DNA from: an uncultured Terrimonas sp.
GTDB taxonomy: Bacteria > Bacteroidota > Bacteroidia > Chitinophagales > Chitinophagaceae
Assembly (NCBI GenBank): GCA_946886925.1
Contig: CAMPJQ010000220.1
Span: 1 to 5,518, forward strand
Direction of reading: 5' to 3'
DNA: 5,518 bases
Shown: in pieces, positions 1 through 5,518 of the stretch
How positions within the stretch are numbered: position 1 is the first letter of the stretch
Layout: the number at the start of each line of letters is the position of its first letter
Notes under the pieces: model-generated
Databases searched by the model: none
Seen by the model: the letters and a program-made list of their open reading frames with translations, nothing else
What the model was told of the DNA's origin: nothing
Position numbers and translations under genes: made by a program

Positions 1-1
1 A

Positions 2-2077
2 TATTTTTCTATACGCCAGTCATCGGAAGTAAACAAAACTTTCCAGAACATTTCCGTTTCACAAAATGTATTGTATCACGCACAAAAATTGCTTGCCACC
101 ACCAAACAAAATGAAAATGCAGTAAAGGAATATGTTTTAACAGGAGATGAAAGTGTTCTTACTTCCCTGCCGGGAATGTATGCTGCTGTAAAAAACGAAT
201 ATGATCAACTCACAGTTTTTACCAAAAGCAATTCCCTCCAGCGTCAAAAAATGGATTCGCTTTCTTCTTATATTCAAATTGGTCATGTATGGTCTGATAG
301 TATAATAGCTATGCGGCGGAACCAGGGACAGGCAGAAGCATTGCAATGGATAACCAGCGATACTGTAAAAAACCTGGTAAAGAAAACCAATGAACTTGTA
401 GCTGATATTGAAATGGAAGGGCAAAAACGGCTGGAGTTAAGGCAGGGGAACAATGCAGTTGCTATGGCGGGTTTCAAAAAAACCTGGTATATAGTAATGG
501 CCCTGCTGGTGGTGCTTATAATTATGCTTACCCAAAAGTTAAGAATTGACGTGCTGATAGGTAAAAAAGCAAATGCGGCAATGCAATACAATGCATTACT
601 GATGGAACACATTAAGGATGCCGTTATTTCTACGGATAAGAATTTTGCTATAGTAAGCTGGAACCGGAGGGCAGAAAAGCTTTCGGGCTGGAGCGAAGAT
701 GAAATGCGGGGAAAAAATATTGTTAAGATCGTAAAACCTGTTTACAGGGAAGAAGGTACTGAATCTGTTGTTGTAAAGGAGCTGCTCAAAAATGAATCCT
801 GGGAAGGAGAAACCAGTTTTCAAAAAAGAAATGGTGAGCAGGCTACCGTGCTGGTTTCGGCCGCGATTATAAAAGATTACAATGGCAAACTGAAAGGAAT
901 TGTGGCTATTATAAGAGATATCAGCGCACAAAAACAGTTGGAGGCACAGTTAACAAAATTTAATTCGGAATTGGGCAAACAGGTGGAAGACCGCACATTG
1001 GAAGTGAAACGCGTAGTGGATCAGCTACTGGCATCAGAAAAAAAATACAAGTTATTGTTCGAGCACAATCCTTTACCCATGTGGATGATGACCATGCCTG
1101 ACATGAGTATAACGGATGTGAACAATGCAGCGGTACATCATTATGGTTACGCTAGGAATGAATTTTTGCACCTGAACCTGCGGGATATACATCTCCAGTC
1201 GGAAGTGAACGCATTTCTCAGTTATATGAAAGAACAGTCTTCAGGTTATCATAATGCGGGAGTTTGGCGACAGTATAAAAAAAACCGTAACATTATATTT
1301 GTTGAAATATATGCTTACAGCATGAAGCTGGAGGGCAGAGATATAAGGCTGGTTTTGTCTCATGACATTACTCAGAAAATAGAGTCTGAAAAAAAACTCA
1401 AACACTCGCTTGGACAAATACGGATGCTTACCGGGCACCTGCAGGAAGTGCGGGAAGAGGAGCGTAAAAATATTGCCAGAGATATTCATGACGAACTGGG
1501 GCAACAGCTCACTGTTTTAAAAATGGATGTGGCATGGATTATAAAAAAATTACAAAGCCCCGACGAAATTTTAATAGCCCAGTTAAATGGATTGCTTGAT
1601 ACCATTGATGGTACTATGAAATCTGTTCGAAGAATGTGTTCGGAGTTGCGCCCGGCATTATTAGATGATCTTGGACTGATTGCGGCAATGGAATGGCAGG
1701 CGCGTGAGTTTGAAAAGAATACCGGTATCATCGTGGAGTTGATATTACCAGGTGAAGCGTTGAATCTTTTGCCTGAAATTAGAACAGGTTTATTCCGTAT
1801 ATTTCAGGAGTCGCTTACTAATGTGGCGCGTCATGCGGAGGCAAGGCTGGTAAAGGTGAATTTACAGGAGAAAGATAAATCGCTTGTATTAAATATCGGG
1901 GATGATGGTAAAGGGTTTGATACGTCTATCCTGAATGAAAAGAGCACGCTGGGTATCCTGGGGATGGAAGAAAGAAGTTTGATGATGGGTGGAAAATATA
2001 TAATTGAAAGTGAACCCGGGGAAGGCACAACGGTAAAAGTAACTGTTCCCGTGAAAAAGAAAAATACGATTATCTAA
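2..2077 (+). CDS. CHASE3-PAS-PAS sensor histidine kinase, HisKA_3 (NarX/DesK-like) class, 5' partial
   Basis: This is a membrane sensor kinase that should autophosphorylate on histidine and pass phosphate to the response regulator encoded next. The frame is open to the left edge (codons from position 2 read YFSIRQSSEVNK...), so the TTG at 71 is not a credible start; the true start and the first membrane helix lie off the window. In order: a helical CHASE3-type periplasmic sensor to about 475, with the hallmark YVLTGDESVL (131-160); a transmembrane helix (about 482-538); a PAS domain (about 584-934, with the typical exit motif IIRDISAQKQLE); a coiled-coil linker; a second PAS (about 1043-1384, exit motif HDITQKIESEKKL); HisKA_3 with the phospho-acceptor His at 1487-1489 inside DIHDELGQQ; and HATPase_c. 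The HDxxxQ motif is associated with kinase plus phosphatase activity in this class. The ATPase shows the N box (FQESLTNVARHA), DDGKGFD, a G2 segment LGILGMEER, and GEGTTVKV near the end. The signal sensed is not evident. Family call is sure; partner assignment is inferred from adjacency. Confidence 0.95.
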   Translation, partial: YFSIRQSSEVNKTFQNISVSQNVLYHAQKLLATTKQNENAVKEYVLTGDESVLTSLPGMYAAVKNEYDQLTVFTKSNSLQRQKMDSLSSYIQIGHVWSDSIIAMRRNQGQAEALQWITSDTVKNLVKKTNELVADIEMEGQKRLELRQGNNAVAMAGFKKTWYIVMALLVVLIIMLTQKLRIDVLIGKKANAAMQYNALLMEHIKDAVISTDKNFAIVSWNRRAEKLSGWSEDEMRGKNIVKIVKPVYREEGTESVVVKELLKNESWEGETSFQKRNGEQATVLVSAAIIKDYNGKLKGIVAIIRDISAQKQLEAQLTKFNSELGKQVEDRTLEVKRVVDQLLASEKKYKLLFEHNPLPMWMMTMPDMSITDVNNAAVHHYGYARNEFLHLNLRDIHLQSEVNAFLSYMKEQSSGYHNAGVWRQYKKNRNIIFVEIYAYSMKLEGRDIRLVLSHDITQKIESEKKLKHSLGQIRMLTGHLQEVREEERKNIARDIHDELGQQLTVLKMDVAWIIKKLQSPDEILIAQLNGLLDTIDGTMKSVRRMCSELRPALLDDLGLIAAMEWQAREFEKNTGIIVELILPGEALNLLPEIRTGLFRIFQESLTNVARHAEARLVKVNLQEKDKSLVLNIGDDGKGFDTSILNEKSTLGILGMEERSLMMGGKYIIESEPGEGTTVKVTVPVKKKNTII

Positions 2078-2082
2078 ATCCG

Positions 2083-2095
2083 AAAACCAGGTTTT
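2083..2095. repeat. Short inverted repeat just before the regulator start codon
   Basis: AAAACC and GGTTTT face each other around a single A in the 20-bp gap between the kinase stop and the regulator ATG at 2098. As RNA it could form at most a five-pair hairpin with a three-base loop. It has no T-run, so it is not a convincing terminator, and it may be chance in an A/T-rich leader. It occupies the place where a ribosome binding site would be; no clear Shine-Dalgarno sequence is present, which is usual for Bacteroidota. Confidence 0.3.
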
Positions 2096-2097
2096 AT

Positions 2098-2730
2098 ATG
2101 ATTAGGATTCTCATTGCTGATGATCATGCTATTGTACGGAGAGGATTAAAGCAACTGATTCGGGAGGAATATCCTTCTGCGCAGCTAGCCGGGGCTAAAG
2201 ATACAGAGGAACTTATGTCCAAGCTAATGGCGGAGCCATGGGATATTGTAATCTGTGATCTCAATATGCCCGGGCGCAGCGGGCTGGATGCCCTGCACCA
2301 GATCAGGCTTTCTTATCCTTCGCTGCCTGTGCTGATTATGAGCATGTATCCCGAAGACCAGTATGCTCTGCGGGTATTAAAAGCCGGTGCTTCAGGTTAT
2401 TTGGGTAAGGATAATATTCACGAAGATATTATTAAGGCGATTCATACTGTTTTGCTGGGAAAAAAATTTATTACACCTTCAGTAGCAGAGAAATTAGCGC
2501 AGGCCTTTGAATCCAAAAACCAGGAACTCAACCTCCACGAAAAACTTTCAGACCGTGAGTTTGATGTATTTAAGCTCCTGGCAGGAGGCAAGGCCGTTTC
2601 CGATATTGCAGAACAACTTTCATTGAGCGTTACTACAGTAAGCACCTACCGGGCACGCGTACTTGAAAAGATGAATATGAAATCAAATGCTGATCTTACA
2701 CGGTATGCGCTCAACAATAACCTTATCTGA
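2098..2730 (+). CDS. NarL/FixJ-family response regulator (receiver + LuxR-type HTH)
   Basis: This is a cytoplasmic transcription regulator of 210 residues, the normal length for the NarL/FixJ family. The receiver (about residues 1-122) has the acidic pair D8/D9, the phospho-acceptor D54 (in VICDLNMPG), S82 and K104, so the phosphorylation site looks complete. A linker of about 25 residues leads to a LuxR-type helix-turn-helix (about 148-208), with LSDREFDVFKLLAGG, the recognition region LSLSVTTVSTYRARVLEKM and the closing segment NADLTRYALNNNLI. The gene starts 20 bp after the kinase stop on the same strand, and HisKA_3 kinases classically pair with NarL-type regulators, so the two very likely form one two-component system and one operon. 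ATG at 2098 is chosen because the beta-1 strand (MIRILIADDH) begins there. Target genes are not identifiable; the convergent sus pair is not evidence of a target. Confidence 0.95.
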   Translation: MIRILIADDHAIVRRGLKQLIREEYPSAQLAGAKDTEELMSKLMAEPWDIVICDLNMPGRSGLDALHQIRLSYPSLPVLIMSMYPEDQYALRVLKAGASGYLGKDNIHEDIIKAIHTVLLGKKFITPSVAEKLAQAFESKNQELNLHEKLSDREFDVFKLLAGGKAVSDIAEQLSLSVTTVSTYRARVLEKMNMKSNADLTRYALNNNLI

Positions 2731-2761
2731 TTTTATGAAGTATGGGTATGAGGCGTAAGGT

Positions 2762-2779
2762 ACAAAATGTGTTGTATCA
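2762..2779 (+). repeat. 18-base near-copy of a CHASE3 coding segment (positions 61-78)
   Basis: The bases ACAAAATGTGTTGTATCA match positions 61-78 with a single difference (G at 2771 against A at 70). Read in the kinase frame, both copies encode Q-N-V-L-Y. A nine-base CTTGCCACC also recurs downstream of both copies (92-100 and 2810-2818), but at different spacing (31 against 48 bases from the start of each match). The match is seen directly; whether it marks a decayed kinase gene, a duplicated fragment or chance is unresolved. Confidence 0.5.
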
Positions 2780-2807
2780 GCCTTCAATCGGGTATCAGAA
2801 CACTGAT
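2774..2807. promoter_or_regulatory. Possible operator: direct GTATCAG repeats plus inverted CTGAT
   Basis: GTATCAG occurs at 2774-2780 and again at 2792-2798, 18 bases apart start to start. The second copy forms a five-base inverted repeat with CTGAT (ATCAG-AACA-CTGAT, 2794-2807). NarL-family regulators often bind short repeated or inverted heptamers, so an autoregulatory site for the flanking regulators is conceivable. The words are short, no promoter is securely placed next to them, and the first copy overlaps the 18-base repeat, so confidence is low. Confidence 0.2.
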
Positions 2808-2936
2808 CACTTGCCACCGGCTATTCAATCGCTACCACTGTAGTAGTTTGTCTACAAATTTTCGGCTTTTCACTCTACACCTCAACCCGGAATAGTTGCC
2901 TAATTTTCTGGCCGCGCTAAAGCCCGCGTACACAGT

Positions 2937-3362
2937 ATGCTAAGGATATTAATTGCAGATGATCATGAATTTATCCGTAAAGGACTTAAACAGATACTTA
3001 CGGAAGAATATCCAGATGTATATATAGGAGAGGCAGAAGATACAGGAACCCTGCTGTCAATGGTTTTTTCAGAACCCTGGAACCTGGTGGTATCAGATAT
3101 TTCCATGCCGGGCGGGGGAGGCCTGGAGGCGCTAAGCAGTATTAAAAAACGACTACCCGAAATGCCTGTACTGGTGTTGAGCATTTATCCCGAAGATCAG
3201 TTTGCTCTGCGTGTATTGCTTGCCGGCGCTTCCGGTTATCTTAATAAAGACGCTGCACCCGAAACACTTTTAAAAGCGGTGAAAGATATTCTCGCCGGTA
3301 AAAAATACATTACTCCCTCTGCCAAAGGTTTTACGCAGCGGCGTGATGATGACAAGAAATAG
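2937..3362 (+). CDS. Receiver-only response regulator, C-terminally truncated paralogue of the NarL-type regulator
   Basis: This 141-residue protein is a single receiver domain. It keeps the full phosphorylation site: D8/D9, D54 (in VVSDISMPG), S82 and K104. It aligns without gaps to the regulator at 2098-2730 over residues 1-128, about 55% identical by hand count, including the shared blocks YPEDQ, ALRVL and AGASGYL. Similarity ends at ITPS; a charged tail (AKGFTQRRDDDKK) then reaches a TAG stop where the sister continues into its linker and HTH. The other two forward frames after the divergence show no HTH remnant, so a simple frameshift does not explain the loss. ATG at 2937 is fixed by homology at the N terminus, and an in-frame TAA at 2901 blocks a longer start. 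It probably accepts phosphate and acts by protein contact, as a phosphate sink or competitor, or it is a decaying duplicate. The intact active site favours function. Confidence 0.88.
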   Translation: MLRILIADDHEFIRKGLKQILTEEYPDVYIGEAEDTGTLLSMVFSEPWNLVVSDISMPGGGGLEALSSIKKRLPEMPVLVLSIYPEDQFALRVLLAGASGYLNKDAAPETLLKAVKDILAGKKYITPSAKGFTQRRDDDKK

Positions 3363-3438
3363 CCCTCATTTTTAATGTCAAACATTTTCGTAGCAAAGCC
3401 TGCTGTATAAGAAGTGAAATGAAGATGTTGTTTACCGT

Positions 3439-3479
3439 AAAAAAAGAAACCGTTCCACATTTCGGAACGGTTCCTTTTT
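3439..3479. terminator. Bidirectional intrinsic terminator between convergent units
   Basis: AACCGTTCC (3448-3456) and GGAACGGTT (3464-3472) form a perfect nine-pair stem around a seven-base loop. After one A/C mismatch (3447/3473), a G-C pair and five A-T pairs extend it to 3441-3479. The plus strand ends in five T (3475-3479), and the A-run at 3439-3445 gives seven T on the minus strand. It can therefore stop both the receiver-gene transcript (78 bp past its stop at 3362) and the susD transcript (about 52 bp past its stop at 3531). Confidence 0.88.
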
Positions 3480-3530
3480 GAAATACCTGTGTACAACTAA
3501 CAAAGAGGTTTACAATATTCTCTGCTTTTT

Positions 3531-5039
3531 TTAGTATCCGTCATTCTGGGTCAGCTTATCATTGATCAGGATTTGTGCAGCCGGAATGGGGAGAATGTAT
3601 TCGGTGGCTTCGTATACATAATCTAAGTTATTAAAAGCAACACCGCCTCTTGCAACGGTAGGATGCGCTTTTTCTTCAGCACCATGTGCGTTCATGAAAG
3701 TAGCCAGTTCTGAAGGTGTCATCGTTCTTTTCAAATCAAACCAGCGATGGTTTTCAAATGCCAGTTCCACTCTTCTTTCTTTGAGCACGGCGGTTCTGAA
3801 AGCATCTTTGCCTAACCCGTTCAGCGGATCAAGCCCTGCCCTGTCGCGCACCTCGTTCAGGTAGCCTTCTGCTTCTGTGCCTGGTCCGGTGGCTTCATTA
3901 ACCGCCTCTGCCAGCATCAGCAATACATCAGCATACCTGTAAATGGGCCAATTATCATTGGTACGGCCGGGAATCGTATGCGAATGATTGTATTTGTTAA
4001 CATAAGGGATAGGATAAAAGACGCCGTCTTTCGTATACCCTGTTTTTAAGGAAACATCTTTACGTAAATCGCCTGTTTCATAAGCGGCGATCATATTATT
4101 GGTTGGTATATTGCGGCCGCCTAAACCCTGTCCGGCAAAGCCAACAATGGAACTGGATGATTCCCTGGGGGCAAATACGTACATGAAGTTACTGTTTTCG
4201 CCAAGGTCGTTATCGCCCTGATACTGGATCTCAAAAATGGATTCTGCATTATTCTTTAGCGTAGTGCTAAAAACATCTGCGTAGTTCGGCATTAAGCTAT
4301 AACCCATCGGCAATATCTGTTTCAGTGTACTAACAGCTTCCGGGTATTTTTTAACGGTAAGGTACATTTCTCCCAACATTGCCAGAGCTGCTCCTTTTGT
4401 GGCACGCCCTTTTAACGTCGCAGTTTGATCTGCTTTGGCAGGAAGCGAAGAAACCGCGTCTGTAAGATCACTTTCAATCAGTGCATATACCTGGTCTTCT
4501 GAGTCTGTTCTTACCAGTTCAAAAGCTTCATCTGGTGTTTTAAATGTATTGGTTACCAACACAACATTGCTAAAATAACGCACCAGGTCGAAATACAAAA
4601 AGGCCCTCAGGAATTTTAATTCCCCAGTGAGTGTTTTTTTTACTGCATCATCAACAGGAGAAGTGGCCAGGCGCTCTATGCTGTTATTAACATTGTAAAT
4701 GGTGCCGTAATACCGGTTCCATAAGTTGGTAATTTCTCCATTCCCGGAGTTTACAGTGGAATATTCAAAAGCTTCCCAACCGGCTGCACCGCCGCGGTCA
4801 GATGGGTTGAGATCTATAGTGGTATTATCAGATGTCATTTCTTTAAAAATGTAATTGACATTGGTAATACTCTGCAACTGGCCATAAACGCCATTGATAG
4901 CACGGTTCACCTGTGCCTCATCCTTGAAGAATATATCCACACCTATCCGGGTTGGATCTGTTTTGTTCAGAAAATCTTTTTTACACGAAAAAAGAACAGA
5001 ACAAAAGACTAAGCTGATTATCGCGATTATATATTTCAT
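3531..5039 (-). CDS. SusD/RagB-family outer-membrane nutrient-binding lipoprotein
   Basis: This is a complete 502-residue protein, within the usual SusD family range. The N terminus is a lipoprotein signal peptide (hydrophobic residues 3-18, then LFSC with Cys19 as the lipidation site), followed by KKDFLN, typical of surface-exposed SusD lipoproteins. The N-terminal half is helical and TPR-like (for example LKFLRAFLYFDLVRYF at 141-156 and GRATKGAALAMLGEMYL at 211-227). The C-terminal half carries family signatures: NWPIYRYADVLLMLAEAVNE (363-382), LNEVRDRAGL (394-403), ERRVELAFENHRWFDLKR (421-438) and the closing LPIPAAQ...KLTQNDGY. SusD proteins cap the SusC transporter and bind the substrate at the cell surface. 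The ATG lies 11 bp after the SusC stop, so the two are co-transcribed. Glycan, peptide or another substrate cannot be decided from sequence here. Confidence 0.96.
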   Translation of the reverse strand: MKYIIAIISLVFCSVLFSCKKDFLNKTDPTRIGVDIFFKDEAQVNRAINGVYGQLQSITNVNYIFKEMTSDNTTIDLNPSDRGGAAGWEAFEYSTVNSGNGEITNLWNRYYGTIYNVNNSIERLATSPVDDAVKKTLTGELKFLRAFLYFDLVRYFSNVVLVTNTFKTPDEAFELVRTDSEDQVYALIESDLTDAVSSLPAKADQTATLKGRATKGAALAMLGEMYLTVKKYPEAVSTLKQILPMGYSLMPNYADVFSTTLKNNAESIFEIQYQGDNDLGENSNFMYVFAPRESSSSIVGFAGQGLGGRNIPTNNMIAAYETGDLRKDVSLKTGYTKDGVFYPIPYVNKYNHSHTIPGRTNDNWPIYRYADVLLMLAEAVNEATGPGTEAEGYLNEVRDRAGLDPLNGLGKDAFRTAVLKERRVELAFENHRWFDLKRTMTPSELATFMNAHGAEEKAHPTVARGGVAFNNLDYVYEATEYILPIPAAQILINDKLTQNDGY

Positions 5040-5050
5040 GTGGAATAGCT

Positions 5051-5518
5051 TTAAAAGTTAAGTTTAGCGCCTATTGCAAATGTTCTTGGAACCGGGTAGG
5101 CCTCATCATCATTTCCTCCCTGAGTACTGCCTCTCTGGCTTACATCCGGGTTATTGCCCGGGTAATTGGTAATCATGAACAGATTATTGGCGCTTACAAA
5201 TACGCGAATGTTGTTAACGAATTTTGTTTTTGGGAAATTATAGCCAACCGTTACATTCTTCACCCAGCCGTAACTGGCATCGTATACATACCGGTTGCTG
5301 CTTTCGCGCGACCATTTGAAATAACTGGTGCCTCCCTGTGCATGTACATCAGTAGGGTTGGTACCTTGATTCTCTGCTGATCTCCACCTGTCTTTTGCCT
5401 TGTCTAATACATTAAATACACCATCCATATTCATAGTAGAAGCTTCGATGTTTCTGTATACATCAAAACCCTGCGCGCCCATAAACAGCACGTTGAAATC
5501 AAAACGTTTGTAATCGCC
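5051..5518 (-). CDS. SusC/RagA-family TonB-dependent outer-membrane transporter, C-terminal part
   Basis: Only the last 155 residues plus the stop are visible; the frame stays open to the right edge (the first visible codons read GDYKRFDFNV), so the GTG at 5491 is not the real start. The segment is the end of the beta-barrel of a TonB-dependent transporter that should total about 1000 residues. Recognisable SusC features are the barrel strand DFNVLFMGAQGFDVY, the WVKNVTVGYNFP strand, VFVSANNLFMITNYPGNNPD, and the terminal PRTFAIGAKLNF with a C-terminal Phe, the usual signal for barrel assembly by BAM. It lies directly upstream of susD in the conserved SusC-SusD order, 11 bp apart with no Shine-Dalgarno sequence. 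It imports the substrate captured by SusD using TonB-ExbBD energy. The plug, TonB box and any N-terminal signalling extension lie outside the window. Confidence 0.95.
   Translation of the reverse strand, partial: GDYKRFDFNVLFMGAQGFDVYRNIEASTMNMDGVFNVLDKAKDRWRSAENQGTNPTDVHAQGGTSYFKWSRESSNRYVYDASYGWVKNVTVGYNFPKTKFVNNIRVFVSANNLFMITNYPGNNPDVSQRGSTQGGNDDEAYPVPRTFAIGAKLNF

Larger units (their letters stand above)
2731..2936. other. Intergenic gap between the two regulator genes
   Basis: This 206-bp stretch has no convincing gene. It holds an 18-base near-match to the kinase coding region (2762-2779) and repeated GTATCAG words (2774-2780, 2792-2798) followed by an inverted CTGAT (2803-2807). A weak match to the Bacteroidota -7 element TAnnTTTG is seen at 2901-2908 (TAATTTTC, last base off), about 29 bp before the next ATG, but no matching upstream -33 element is apparent. 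No T-rich terminator hairpin was seen after 2730, so read-through from the upstream pair into the next gene is possible. Confidence 0.6.

Noticed and set aside
71..73. TTG as the start of the histidine kinase
   Set aside because: The same frame is open to position 2, and the upstream residues (SSEVNKTFQNISVSQNV) continue the CHASE3 helix. The gene simply runs off the window.
2742..2843. A 33-codon open frame (MGMRRKVQNVLYQ...) in the gap between the regulators
   Set aside because: It is short, has no ribosome binding site or recognisable family, and includes the 18-base kinase-like repeat; a chance or relic frame is more likely than a gene.
2901..2908. TAATTTTC as the promoter -7 element of the receiver gene
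   Set aside because: It is one base off the Bacteroidota consensus and no -33 element was found at the usual distance, so it was kept only as a weak note, not as a promoter feature.
3316..3420. Frameshift hiding an HTH domain after the receiver-only gene
   Set aside because: The two other forward frames were read by eye to their stops and show no LuxR-type motif. There is also too little room before the terminator for a full HTH.
3236..3496. Minus-strand open frame across the end of the receiver gene and the terminator
   Set aside because: It runs antisense through a real receiver domain and through the terminator hairpin and has no recognisable domain; it is a shadow frame.
5489..5491. GTG as the start of a small separate protein before susD
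   Set aside because: The frame stays open to the edge and the residues are a SusC barrel strand; this is the tail of a large transporter gene.

Overview
The window looks like chromosomal DNA from a Bacteroidota bacterium, and the style of the SusC/SusD pair suggests a Chitinophagaceae-like soil or environmental member. The phylum call is firm because SusC/SusD outer-membrane pairs are essentially confined to it, and starts here lack clear Shine-Dalgarno sequences. The family-level call is inference.

Left half (2-3362, plus strand): a membrane-bound hybrid of sensory modules, CHASE3 - transmembrane helix - PAS - PAS - HisKA_3 - HATPase (5' end off the window), is followed 20 bp later by a full-length NarL/FixJ-type response regulator. 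This is a standard kinase/regulator pair. After a 206-bp non-coding gap comes a second receiver gene that is a clear paralogue of the first regulator (about 55% identical over 128 ungapped residues by hand count). It stops right after the receiver domain, so it has a complete phosphorylation site but no DNA-binding domain.

Middle (3363-3530): a short convergent intergenic region holds a strong inverted repeat with an A-run on one side and a T-run on the other. It reads as a bidirectional terminator shared by the two convergent transcription units.

Right half (3531-5518, minus strand): a complete SusD-family surface lipoprotein and, 11 bp upstream of it, the C-terminal 156 codons of a SusC-family TonB-dependent transporter running off the right edge. 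Together they form an outer-membrane nutrient-uptake complex. The substrate cannot be read from this window, and no glycosidase, ECF sigma factor or anti-sigma gene is visible.

The most notable points are the receiver-only paralogue beside its full-length sister, and an 18-base near-identical match (17/18) between the CHASE3 coding region and the gap between the two regulators. The latter may hint at a vanished second kinase gene. Nothing in the window demands a wholly new system.
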